Shown: positions 16,838 to 23,853 of the stretch, piece after piece
Layout of the letters: every line of letters begins with the position of its first letter
Numbering within the stretch: position 1 is the first letter of the stretch
Origin: JBLYYQ01 sp048550035
GTDB taxonomy: Bacteria > Nitrospinota_A > UBA7883 > JBLYYQ01
Assembly: GCA_048550035.1 (NCBI GenBank)
Contig: JBLYYQ010000063.1
Span: 1-30,378, forward strand
DNA length: 30,378 nucleotides
Reading direction: 5' to 3'
The notes under the pieces: model-generated
Seen by the model: the letters and a program-made list of their open reading frames with translations, nothing else
Told to the model about the DNA's origin: nothing
Databases searched by the model: none
Translations under genes and position numbers: made by a program

Positions 16838-16965
16838 ATCGCTAAAAGTAAACTAAAGAGACTTTTTTTAAAGCAGGTAGATATCTTATCTTTTAGGTAA
16901 AGTGGGATGATGATCGGAATATTTGCGCAATTTTGGCTAGATCACTGCATAGTTATTTTTTGATA

Positions 16966-17442
16966 TTAATAGTGAGAGTTATCACACCAACTCTGCTTCT
17001 TTTTGCCATTATATCGGTAGGCAAGCTTATTAGCTAATATCTGTTCTGAGAGATTGCTACCATCAACCCAAACATTAGCAACTATCCGAAAGTATTTACC
17101 TCGCTTTAGGTTAGTTAACTCTATTTTCTCTGCATTAATAAGTTTACGCCGGACAAAGTTTCTAGCTTTAATGGCGAGCTCTCGTTCAAATTTGCAGCGA
17201 CCATTTATCTCAGCTGTATCAATCCCATTTAACCTGATAGCTATATTTTTACCGATGATAGGAGGCCATTGATCAATATTGGCTCTGAATGTATCACCAT
17301 CATAAACAGATAACACTTTAGATACATTAACCGATTGATATTGCTGCTCTATGGATGGTGAAACAGTCAGCAATATTATAAGCGACTCTAAAAAAAATTT
17401 CTGGCTATTCTTTAAAACAAAACTTAGTAATGAAATAGTCAA
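16966..17442 (-). CDS. Thermonuclease-family (SNase-like) nuclease, probably exported
   Basis: A 158-residue SNase-fold protein. SVYDGDTFRANI (residues 47-58), the arginine/aspartate active-site segment IRLNGIDTAE, a glutamate in FERELAIKARNF, and KYFRIVANVWVDGSNLSE with the second catalytic-type arginine match the family. The N-terminus has a hydrophobic stretch LESLIILLTVS that could be a signal peptide or anchor. The TTG start at 17442 lacks a ribosome site, so the true start is uncertain. Monocistronic, between convergent aspC and the divergent CDGSH gene. Likely degrades extracellular or periplasmic nucleic acid (inferred). Confidence 0.8.
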   Translation of the reverse strand: MTISLLSFVLKNSQKFFLESLIILLTVSPSIEQQYQSVNVSKVLSVYDGDTFRANIDQWPPIIGKNIAIRLNGIDTAEINGRCKFERELAIKARNFVRRKLINAEKIELTNLKRGKYFRIVANVWVDGSNLSEQILANKLAYRYNGKKKQSWCDNSHY

Positions 17443-17585
17443 GATTTAATATATTCTGATAATAAGCTATACCCAATAGTAAGATAGTTTTTACTGTAAG
17501 TATAGTTAATTATAACCTTATTATATAAAATTTCTTATTAAATTCAAATAAGGGAGGTCAATTTATAGGAAAAAAATCATCAATC

Positions 17586-17613
17586 TTGCAATAATTTAAT
17601 TCTAGTATAAAAT
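17586..17613 (+). promoter_or_regulatory. Candidate promoter for the CDGSH protein gene and gltA
   Basis: TTGCAA (17586-17591) and TAAAAT (17608-17613) are separated by 16 bp; an overlapping TATAAA begins at 17606. A strong AAAGGGA ribosome site follows just before ATG 17642. Consensus-based only. Confidence 0.4.
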
Positions 17614-17641
17614 AAGTTCAAAATAGAAAGGGAACAATCAA

Positions 17642-17881
17642 ATGGATAAGAAGCCTAATATATATGCAAAGAAGCCATTGGTTCTAGAGATGGAACCTGG
17701 AACATATTGGTGGTGTGCGTGCGGTAAGTCGTCTGATCAGCCGTTTTGTGATGGCTCCCATAAGGGGAGTGAGTTCAGTCCTAAGGAGGTAGTGATAACT
17801 GAGAAGAAGTCAGTACCGTGGTGTTTATGTAAGTATACTGATAGCCCACCTTGGTGTGACGGCAAGCATGGGAAATTATAA
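17642..17881 (+). CDS. Double CDGSH-type iron-sulfur protein
   Basis: A 79-residue soluble protein made almost wholly of two CDGSH (mitoNEET-like) 2Fe-2S motifs with three Cys and one His each. The first has Cys25, Cys27, Cys36 and His40 (FCDGSH); the second has Cys61, Cys63, Cys72 and His76 (WCDGKH). The second motif carries Lys in place of Ser in CDGSH, a common variant. No membrane segment is present, unlike mitochondrial mitoNEET. It is followed by citrate synthase after 28 bp, suggesting co-transcription. Role in redox or Fe-S handling is a family inference. Confidence 0.92.
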   Translation: MDKKPNIYAKKPLVLEMEPGTYWWCACGKSSDQPFCDGSHKGSEFSPKEVVITEKKSVPWCLCKYTDSPPWCDGKHGKL

Positions 17882-17909
17882 TTAATAGTTAGAAAAGCGA
17901 GGTTATTAT

Positions 17910-19202
17910 ATGAGCAAGAAGACAGCTACGATCACAGATAATTCAACAGGGAAGTCAATTGAGGTTCCAATTATTCATGCGGTTCATGGACCACCTGTTA
18001 TAGATATAAGAAAAGTTTACAAAGAGCTTGGGATGTTTACCTTTGATCCAGGTTTTACATCAACTAGTTCATGCGAATCTGAGATAACTTTCATTGATGG
18101 TGAGGAGGGTATTTTACTCTATCGAGGCTACCCTATTGAGCAGTTAGCAAAGAATAGTAGCTTTTTAGAGGTCTGCTATCTTTTGTGGTACAAAGAGTTG
18201 CCAACCGCTACCGAGCTTGAGACATTTGAGCAGACGATAACTAAACATACATTAGTAAAAGAGAGTCTACGAGGATTTTATGATGGGTTTGATAAAGGAG
18301 CCCATCCGATGGCAGTTATGGTAGGGGTAGTTGGAGCGCTAAGTGCTTTTTATCATGACTTTCTTGATATTGATGATTTACATAGTAGAGAGATAACCGC
18401 CCATATAATAATAGCCAAGATGCCAACGATTTCATAATGGGCATTTAGATATTCACGAAACGAGCCACTTTTATTTCCAAAAAATAGTCTCAGCTATATA
18501 GATAACTTTCTTTATATGATGTTTGGATTTCCAACCGAGGATTATGAAGTTAATCCTGTGATTTCAAGGGCATTAGAAGTGATGTTCATTCTCCATGCCG
18601 AGCATGAGCAAAATGCATCGACTTCGACTGTAAGATTAGCTGGCTCATCACAAGCGAATCCATATGCTTGCATTTCTGCTGGAGTTAGTACTTTATGGGG
18701 TCCAGCTCATGGAGGAGCTAACGAGGCAGTAATAAATATGTTAGAAGAGATTGGAGATCATAAGAATATTGAAAAATATATTGCAAAAGCAAAAGATCCT
18801 AACGATCCATTCCGCCTGATGGGCTTTGGGCATCGTGTTTATAAGAATTATGATCCACGAGCAAAGATTATCAGAAAAGAGTGTTATGAGGTTTTAGAAT
18901 CGCTTAAAGTAGATGATCCACTATTCGATATAGCACTAAAGCTAGAGGAGATTGCACTTAAGGATCCTTACTTTATTGAACGAAAGCTCTATCCAAATGT
19001 TGATTTTTATTCTGGTATCATCCAAAGAGCAATAGGTATTCCGACTAATATGTTTACAGTCTTATTTGTATTAGGTCGCTCTATCGGGTGGATCACGCAA
19101 TGGAATGAGATGATTCAAGAACAGCCAAGGAAAATAGGTCGCCCGCGTCAACTATATGTAGGTGCCAAGAAGCGAGATTACATACCGGTTGAGAAGAGGT
19201 AG
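17910..19202 (+). pseudogene. gltA: Citrate synthase interrupted by one in-frame TAA codon
   Basis: Type II citrate synthase (oxaloacetate + acetyl-CoA to citrate). One continuous frame of 430 codons covers the whole family length, except that codon 176 is TAA (18435-18437). The frame continues without other stops as W-A-F-R-Y-S, lining up with the AAMCYKYS-type segment of E. coli GltA after KMPT. All catalytic residues lie after the stop and are intact: His267 (WGPAHGGANE), His308 (FGHRVYKNYDPR) and Asp365 (NVDFYSG), offset by exactly three from E. coli. The downstream ATG at 18516 has no ribosome site. A recent nonsense mutation, a sequencing error or readthrough are all possible. The otherwise perfect conservation argues against old decay. 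Confidence 0.93.
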
Positions 19203-19224
19203 TAGTTACTAACTCTGTTTTTTT
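19195..19224 (+). terminator. Rho-independent terminator-like hairpin over the gltA stop
   Basis: AGAGGTAGT (19195-19203) pairs with ACTAACTCT (19208-19216) with one G-A mismatch and a 4-nt loop, followed by G and seven T (19218-19224). The gltA TAG stop (19200-19202) is inside the left arm. greA begins 17 bp after the T-run with no promoter visible between, so termination is probably partial. Confidence 0.6.
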
Positions 19225-19241
19225 AAGGATTTTTTATTAGT

Positions 19242-19733
19242 ATGAAGCGAGCGATAATAGAGAAGTTAGAAGTAGAGCTAGAGCAGTTAGATTATGAGTT
19301 AAAGGTCACACTCCCTAAGGAGCTTAAGATAGCGGCAGACCATGGTGACCTCTCAGAGAACGCTGAATATGATGCCGCAAAGGAGCGTAAACGATTTGTA
19401 GAATCTAGGATTTCTCATCTACAAAAGAGAATTAGTGAGATACTGTCGGTCAATTTAGATGCAATCAGCGAAGATACGGTTGGGCTCGGCTCAGAAGTAG
19501 AGCTAGAGAATCTTGATGATGGGCAGATTGTGAAGTATAGCTTTGTTTTTCCAGAAGAGGTAGATCCAGAGCGTGGCAAGATATCACTTGCATCACCTGT
19601 CGGGAAAGCATTGATCGGCAAAGAGGAGGGTGATGAAGCGATCATTACGACTCCGCGTGAGAAGAAACATTTTGAGATTATCAAGCTTAAAACGATCCAC
19701 GATCTGCGAAAAGAAAAGTCATCGACTAATTAG
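19242..19733 (+). CDS. greA: Transcription elongation factor GreA
   Basis: Rescues backtracked RNA polymerase by stimulating transcript cleavage. In 163 residues an N-terminal antiparallel coiled coil (about 1-75) carries the tip motif HGDLSENAEYDAAKE with the Mg-coordinating acidic pair Asp36 and Glu39, equivalent to Asp41 and Glu44 of E. coli. The C-terminal FKBP-like domain includes ISLASPVGKALIGKEEGD. It is about five residues shorter at the N-terminus than E. coli GreA and slightly longer at the end. It follows gltA on the same strand and looks intact, unlike both neighbours. Confidence 0.96.
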   Translation: MKRAIIEKLEVELEQLDYELKVTLPKELKIAADHGDLSENAEYDAAKERKRFVESRISHLQKRISEILSVNLDAISEDTVGLGSEVELENLDDGQIVKYSFVFPEEVDPERGKISLASPVGKALIGKEEGDEAIITTPREKKHFEIIKLKTIHDLRKEKSSTN

Positions 19734-19800
19734 GCAGAGTAAAGTTTGAGCAATAAGATAAGAAACTTGACCTAATAGTTAAGAGAAACTGTTAAAAAGT

Positions 19801-21076
19801 ATGCAAGAAACGTTAAAAAATAGAACGATTTTCTGTAGAGATAACCTAGAGGTTTTGCGTGGGATTGATAGCGATTCTATAGACCTGATATATTTAGACC
19901 CACCATTTAATAAGAAGAAAGTATTTACTGCTCCGATAGGGAGCTCTGCCGAGGGTGCCTCATTTCAAGATATATTTAGGGCAGAGGATGTCAAGGATGA
20001 GTGGGTAGGGTTAATAGCTGAAGAGTATCCAGTAATAAATGAATATCTGCAAGGGATTATTAGGATTGGCGATAAGAGCACTGATCTATATGGCAATCAG
20101 GCTACTAGAGGTTCATAGGGTATTAAAACCGACAGGCTCTATCTATCTACATTGCGATCCGACGATGTCTCATTATCTAAAACTTCTACTTGATTCTATT
20201 TTTGGCGAAAAGAATTTCAGGAACGAGATTATCTGGTGTTATGAGGGCAGAGAATTAAGTAAAAAGAGGTACAACACAAAACATGATACGCTATTTTATT
20301 ATACTAAATCTAAAAAATGGGTATTCAATTGGTTTGAGATTGGTGAGCCATTAAAAGAAAGCTCAAGAAAAGCTATGTCAAGGTTTAAAGATGCCATAGG
20401 TAGACATTATATCTTAAGATATAAAAATGGCGGAGGTTTTGCGCCAAAAGAAAAGGAAGGAACAGCAGAAGTGTATATGCAATACGTACCTGAAAAAATA
20501 CCTTCTAGAGATTGGGTACAGATTGATTATGAAAGAAAAAACAAACGCCAAGGCTATCCGACTCAAAAGCCAGTAGCCCTTTTAGAGCGGATTATTAAGG
20601 CATCAAGCAATGTAGGCGATATTGTCTTAGATCCTTTTTGTGGTTGCGCTACTACCTGTATTGCTGCTGAGAAATTAGATAGAGAATGGGTCGGTATTGA
20701 TATTTCAAAAAAAGCATACGATCTCGTAAAAGACCGTTTACAAAAAGAGGTACCAGACCCTGAGGATCTATATAAATGGAAGAAGAAGGTTATATATAGA
20801 GAAGATATTCCAGAAAGAACAGATACCACGAAAAGCATCTCTAAGGGAGATAATAAACATTACCTATTTGGCAAGCAGGAGGGTATCTGTAACGGTTGCA
20901 AAACTCGGTTTGACTATCGAAATTTTACTATTGACCATATAGTTCCAAGTCATAAAGGTGGCGGAGATAATATAGAAAATTTACAGCTCCTCTGTGGACA
21001 TTGCAATAGCACAAAAGGTACGGAAACTATGCCAGAGCTACTAAATATACTAAAGACGATGAAGATTCTAAAATAG
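19801..21076 (+). pseudogene. DNA methyltransferase (N4/N6, beta-class order) fused to HNH nuclease, frameshifted
   Basis: The first frame (from ATG 19801) carries the catalytic DPPF motif (33-36) in IYLDPPFNKKK and runs to GDKST, then fails at 20116-20118. The next frame resumes from about 20085 with YMAIRLLEVHRVLKPTGS and HCDPTMSHYLKLLL, and ends at 21076. It contains the AdoMet-binding DPFCGCATTCIAAEKL near 20630. Motif IV before motif I marks a beta-class amino-methyltransferase. The C-terminal ~70 residues form an HNH nuclease module: CNGCKTRF, FTIDHIVPSHKGGGDNIENL, CGHC. The break lies in GATCTATATGG (about 20083-20095); a net +1/-2 change, for example two bases lost from a TA run, would explain it. 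Methylase and nuclease in one chain suggest a one-protein restriction-modification enzyme (inference). Confidence 0.85.
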
Positions 21077-21135
21077 CTCTCTCTTGATTGCGACTCTGCT
21101 ATAGAGGTAAGCTCTCTTTGCAGCTAGAAGTAGCC

Positions 21136-21825
21136 TTAAATATTGCCATCATCAATTATCTCGACTGATGATTCGCCAATATCGACCATTTCGTTACCAG
21201 GGAGATATTCTGTTGAGACGATTTTTTTAAGCGAGCTCATCTTGGCGACAATATCCTTTACTCGGATGGATAACTTTGCTATCTCATCTAGCGATTGATC
21301 TAATTCGTCATGATCGAGATGGCGCCACTCTTGTAAAAGCTCGATATTCCCTATGATCCCTGTGAGTGGATTATTTATTTCATGCTGGATGGCGGCTGCT
21401 ATTTTTAAGACAGCTGCGAGTTCTTTTTTATCGCCACTCTCCTTTTCTAACCGTTTGATTCGCAACTGTGTATTGACTCTTCCGATCAATTCGTCCGGAT
21501 TGAACGGTTTGGTAACATAATCATTGGCACCAAGCTTCATCCCTTTTAGCTTATCGTCCACCTCTGATTTAGAGGTAATCATAATAATTGGGATCGAGTC
21601 TGTTTTATTACTGAGCTTTAACTTTTCGGTAGTCTTAAATCCATCCATACCAGGCATAATGACATCTAGTAGAATAATATCAGGGCGATTATCTTCAATC
21701 ATAGCGAGTGCTTCCTCACCACTGCTCGCTAGATCTACTTGATAGTGCCCGTTTTTTTCAAGAATCAACTTAGCAAATGTTGCGATTGTTGGGTCATCAT
21801 CAACAATCAAGACTCTATCTAGCAA
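21136..21825 (-). CDS. Response regulator receiver with C-terminal histidine-phosphotransfer (DHp) helices, no kinase domain
   Basis: Residues 1-125 form a CheY-like receiver: acidic pocket Asp9-Asp11, phosphoacceptor Asp54 (ILLDVIMPGMDG), Thr84 and Lys106 (YVTKPF). After a charged linker, residues 138-205 look like a HisKA dimerisation domain with the H-box AAIQHEINNPLTGIIGN, phosphorylatable His148. The protein then ends at residue 229 without N, G1 or G2 boxes, so it cannot bind ATP as a kinase. It may relay phosphate or dimerise with a separate kinase (inferred). The start is TTG at 21825 with AAAGG 10 nt upstream. tRNA-Gln lies 110 bp upstream on the same strand. Confidence 0.88.
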   Translation of the reverse strand: MLDRVLIVDDDPTIATFAKLILEKNGHYQVDLASSGEEALAMIEDNRPDIILLDVIMPGMDGFKTTEKLKLSNKTDSIPIIMITSKSEVDDKLKGMKLGANDYVTKPFNPDELIGRVNTQLRIKRLEKESGDKKELAAVLKIAAAIQHEINNPLTGIIGNIELLQEWRHLDHDELDQSLDEIAKLSIRVKDIVAKMSSLKKIVSTEYLPGNEMVDIGESSVEIIDDGNI

Positions 21826-21935
21826 GGAAGTTCAACCTTTCATTCGTTCAGATAATAGTATTATATAAATATAGAACCCTTTTTGTTTTTGAAGAGATTT
21901 TGTTGCCACTTGCCTCTAATTGTACTGCGATAAAT

Positions 21936-22009
21936 TGGCTGATCCCCGAGGAGTCGAACCTCGATTAACAGATTCAGAGTCTGCTGTCCTACCATTAGAC
22001 GAGGGATCA
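21936..22009 (-). tRNA. tRNA-Gln (anticodon CUG)
   Basis: Minus-strand cloverleaf: acceptor TGATCCC/GGGATCA, D arm with GTCT/GGAC, anticodon stem GCAGA/TCTGT around loop CTCTGAA (anticodon CTG), T arm CGAGG-TTCGACT-CCTCG, discriminator G and an encoded CCA (21936-21938). It reads the glutamine codon CAG. The JAMM gene ends 5 bp before its 5' end on the same strand, so it is probably processed from a common transcript. Confidence 0.95.
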
Positions 22010-22014
22010 ATAAA

Positions 22015-22524
22015 TCAGCCTAACTCCCTTTTTTCAATACCATTGCTATCAATAGTAATCTTTTTTTCAAACTTTTTTGAGCTATTGTCCCATATATATA
22101 TAGCACCATTGGCAATTTTACCATCCCTGACTGAAATAACTATATTATTCGCAAGCGGATAAGAAGGGTAATCAGAATCAGCAAACATCGCAGATTTATG
22201 ATCTTCGTTGGACCAGTAAGGGTCAGCATCAGGGTGTGAGTGATATAATCCGACAAGCTCCAATTTCTTATCAGCCATCTCATTAAATACATTCATGATA
22301 TCTTTTGGATCCATATAGTATCGCCGGCTAGAGTTGACGCTAAACTGCTCAGGGGACTTTTTTATCATCTCATCTTGAATGTTTTTACATGGCCTTACTA
22401 GATTGTTTTCAAGGTTAAGATTGTCACCAATAATGATTCCACACGCTTCTGCAGGATAATTGTCTAGCAGATCTTTAAAGATAGAGAGATAATCTCTCTT
22501 TAATATTATTAAGTTAGAGTCCAT
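22015..22524 (-). CDS. JAMM/MPN (M67-family) zinc metallopeptidase-like protein
   Basis: A 169-residue protein with the JAMM zinc site: Glu27 in PAEACGIIIG, then His95 and His97 in YHSHPDADPYWSNED, with Ser105 and Asp108 completing HxHPx6SxxD. The bacterial M67 group removes C-terminal peptides from sulfur-carrier or ubiquitin-like proteins, or acts in cysteine synthesis. No ThiS/MoaD, ThiF or CysM partner gene is adjacent, so the substrate is unknown. ATG 22524 is chosen over a TTG two codons upstream; no clear ribosome site is seen for either. It is divergent from the aldo/keto reductase gene. Confidence 0.87.
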   Translation of the reverse strand: MDSNLIILKRDYLSIFKDLLDNYPAEACGIIIGDNLNLENNLVRPCKNIQDEMIKKSPEQFSVNSSRRYYMDPKDIMNVFNEMADKKLELVGLYHSHPDADPYWSNEDHKSAMFADSDYPSYPLANNIVISVRDGKIANGAIYIWDNSSKKFEKKITIDSNGIEKRELG

Positions 22525-22589
22525 AATCAAATAAGTTAAAAAATCAAAGAGTAATTATATATAAATATCTGTTTAAGAGGGTAGTCTAA

Positions 22590-23540
22590 ATGAAAAAAGT
22601 AGCGCTATCAAAGAAGCTCCCAGGAGTAAATATCTCAGAATTGATTTTTGGGTCGTGGGGGATTGGTGGAGAACCATTCTGGTCCAACGTCAACGAAGAA
22701 GAAGCGATTCAGACTATTATAGCAGCATTTGAGAGTGGTGTAACTATGATAGATACTGCACCTGTTTATGGATTTGGTCACTCTGAAGAGATTATAGGTA
22801 AGGCGATCAAGAGGTTTAATAGTCCGGATCCGATAGTTATTGCAACAAAAGTTGGATTAAGGTGGAAAAATCAATCATTAAAGTCGCTTTACCATTCACT
22901 CAAAGCAGATTCAATAGAAGAAGAGGTTAATCTATCGCTTAAACGTCTAAATGTAGAGACGATTGATCTATTGCAGATTCATTGGCCAGACCCTTCAACT
23001 CGATTAGAAGATTCATTAGGTGCGATGACAAGATTGAAAGAGCGAGGAAAGATTAAAGCGATTGGGGTGAGTAATTTTTCAAAAGATCAATTAGCTGCTA
23101 GTCTAAAGATTGCTAATATTGTATCGATTCAGCCACAATATAGTATGTTATGGCAAGACCCTGCTGATAATCTTTTTGAGTTTGCTAACGCGAATGATGT
23201 AGCTACCATTGTTTACAGTCCACTAGCATCAGGGCTGTTAACAGGTAAGTACAGTAAGGAGTCAGATTATAATGATTGGCGAGGCAAAAAGAATTTCGGA
23301 TTATTTGCACCAGATCGCTATTTAGATGCCATTAATAAAGTCGAGCAGTTAAAAATAATAGCGGCAAAGTACAAAATAGAACTAACAGCTCTTGCAATTA
23401 GATGGGTATTAAGAAACAGTAAAGTTACAGGAGCAATTATTGGTGCCAAAACCGCTGCTCAAGCTAAAGCGAATGCAGAATATGTAGAAAAAAGAGTGCC
23501 GACCGAAATCTTTGATGAAGTCGATAAAGTTTTAGGTTAG
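22590..23540 (+). CDS. Aldo/keto reductase
   Basis: NADPH-dependent TIM-barrel oxidoreductase of 316 residues. The catalytic tetrad is visible: Asp55 and Tyr60 in MIDTAPVYGFGHSE, Lys87 in IVIATKVGLRW and His131 in LLQIHWPDP. GVSNFS near residue 160 and the C-terminal cofactor region GAIIGAKTAAQ are present. The motif set resembles the YdhF/Tas/voltage-channel-beta-like broad group; physiological substrate unknown. A GAGGG ribosome site is 8 nt before the ATG. tRNA-Arg starts 15 bp after its stop. Confidence 0.92.
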   Translation: MKKVALSKKLPGVNISELIFGSWGIGGEPFWSNVNEEEAIQTIIAAFESGVTMIDTAPVYGFGHSEEIIGKAIKRFNSPDPIVIATKVGLRWKNQSLKSLYHSLKADSIEEEVNLSLKRLNVETIDLLQIHWPDPSTRLEDSLGAMTRLKERGKIKAIGVSNFSKDQLAASLKIANIVSIQPQYSMLWQDPADNLFEFANANDVATIVYSPLASGLLTGKYSKESDYNDWRGKKNFGLFAPDRYLDAINKVEQLKIIAAKYKIELTALAIRWVLRNSKVTGAIIGAKTAAQAKANAEYVEKRVPTEIFDEVDKVLG

Positions 23541-23555
23541 TATATCAACTCCAGA

Positions 23556-23632
23556 GCGCCCGTAGCCCAATTGGATAGAGCAACTGACTTCGGATCAGTA
23601 GGTTGCAGGTTCGACTCCTGCCGGGCGCGCCA
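23556..23632 (+). tRNA. tRNA-Arg (anticodon UCG)
   Basis: Acceptor GCGCCCG/CGGGCGC, D arm with AGCCCAATTGGATAGAGC, anticodon stem ACTGA-loop CTTCGGA-TCAGT (anticodon TCG), T arm with GTTCGACTC, discriminator G and encoded CCA (23630-23632). Reads arginine CGA. G+C-rich compared with its surroundings. No terminator follows directly. Confidence 0.97.
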
Positions 23633-23708
23633 ATTAATTCTTTTGGCCTGTTTGAAAAAGCGAAGCATAGTTAAAGTAGAAAAGTAAGTTTAGCTGATAA
23701 GTGCTTGA

Positions 23709-23739
23709 GATCTAAATATTTAATAGTAATATTTAGGTC
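23709..23739. repeat. 12-bp inverted repeat in the tRNA-Arg to phoH spacer
   Basis: GATCTAAATATT (23709-23720) and AATATTTAGGTC (23728-23739) pair along 12 bp (one T-G wobble) around a 7-nt loop. No T-run follows, so an operator or mRNA structure is as likely as termination of the tRNA-Arg transcript. A second dyad, CTATAGA/TCTATAG, lies at 23763-23788, just before the candidate phoH promoter. Confidence 0.5.
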
Positions 23740-23789
23740 AATATTGAGTTTGTGGAAGTTAACTATAGATGGAGCTTACAGTCTATAGC

Positions 23790-23818
23790 TTGTATTTTTG
23801 AGCTAATTCTCTTAAAAT
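23790..23818 (+). promoter_or_regulatory. Candidate sigma-70-type promoter of the phoH-mutS gene run
   Basis: TTGTAT (23790-23795) and TAAAAT (23813-23818) are separated by exactly 17 bp, giving a start near 23825 and a leader of about 30 nt before GTG 23854. The -35 region overlaps TAGCT/AGCTA and lies 2 bp after the CTATAGA/TCTATAG dyad. Best-matching promoter seen in the window. Confidence 0.55.
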
Positions 23819-23853
23819 GAAGCTAATAATAATATGGATAAAAAATATCTTAG

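Noticed and set aside
16844..16869. AAAAGT/ACTTTT stem with seven T after aspC as an intrinsic terminator.
   Set aside because: The stem is six mostly A-T pairs with an 11-nt loop that shares its T-run with the arm; too weak to call.
18435..18437. Reassignment of TAA as a sense codon, which would make citrate synthase intact.
   Set aside because: TAA ends rpiB, hemA and the 7TM-HD gene exactly at family length, so it is a normal stop in this genome.
19767..19795. TTGACC-17-TGTTAA as a promoter of the methyltransferase gene.
   Set aside because: The -10 box matches only three of six positions and the start would fall at or after the ATG, leaving no leader.
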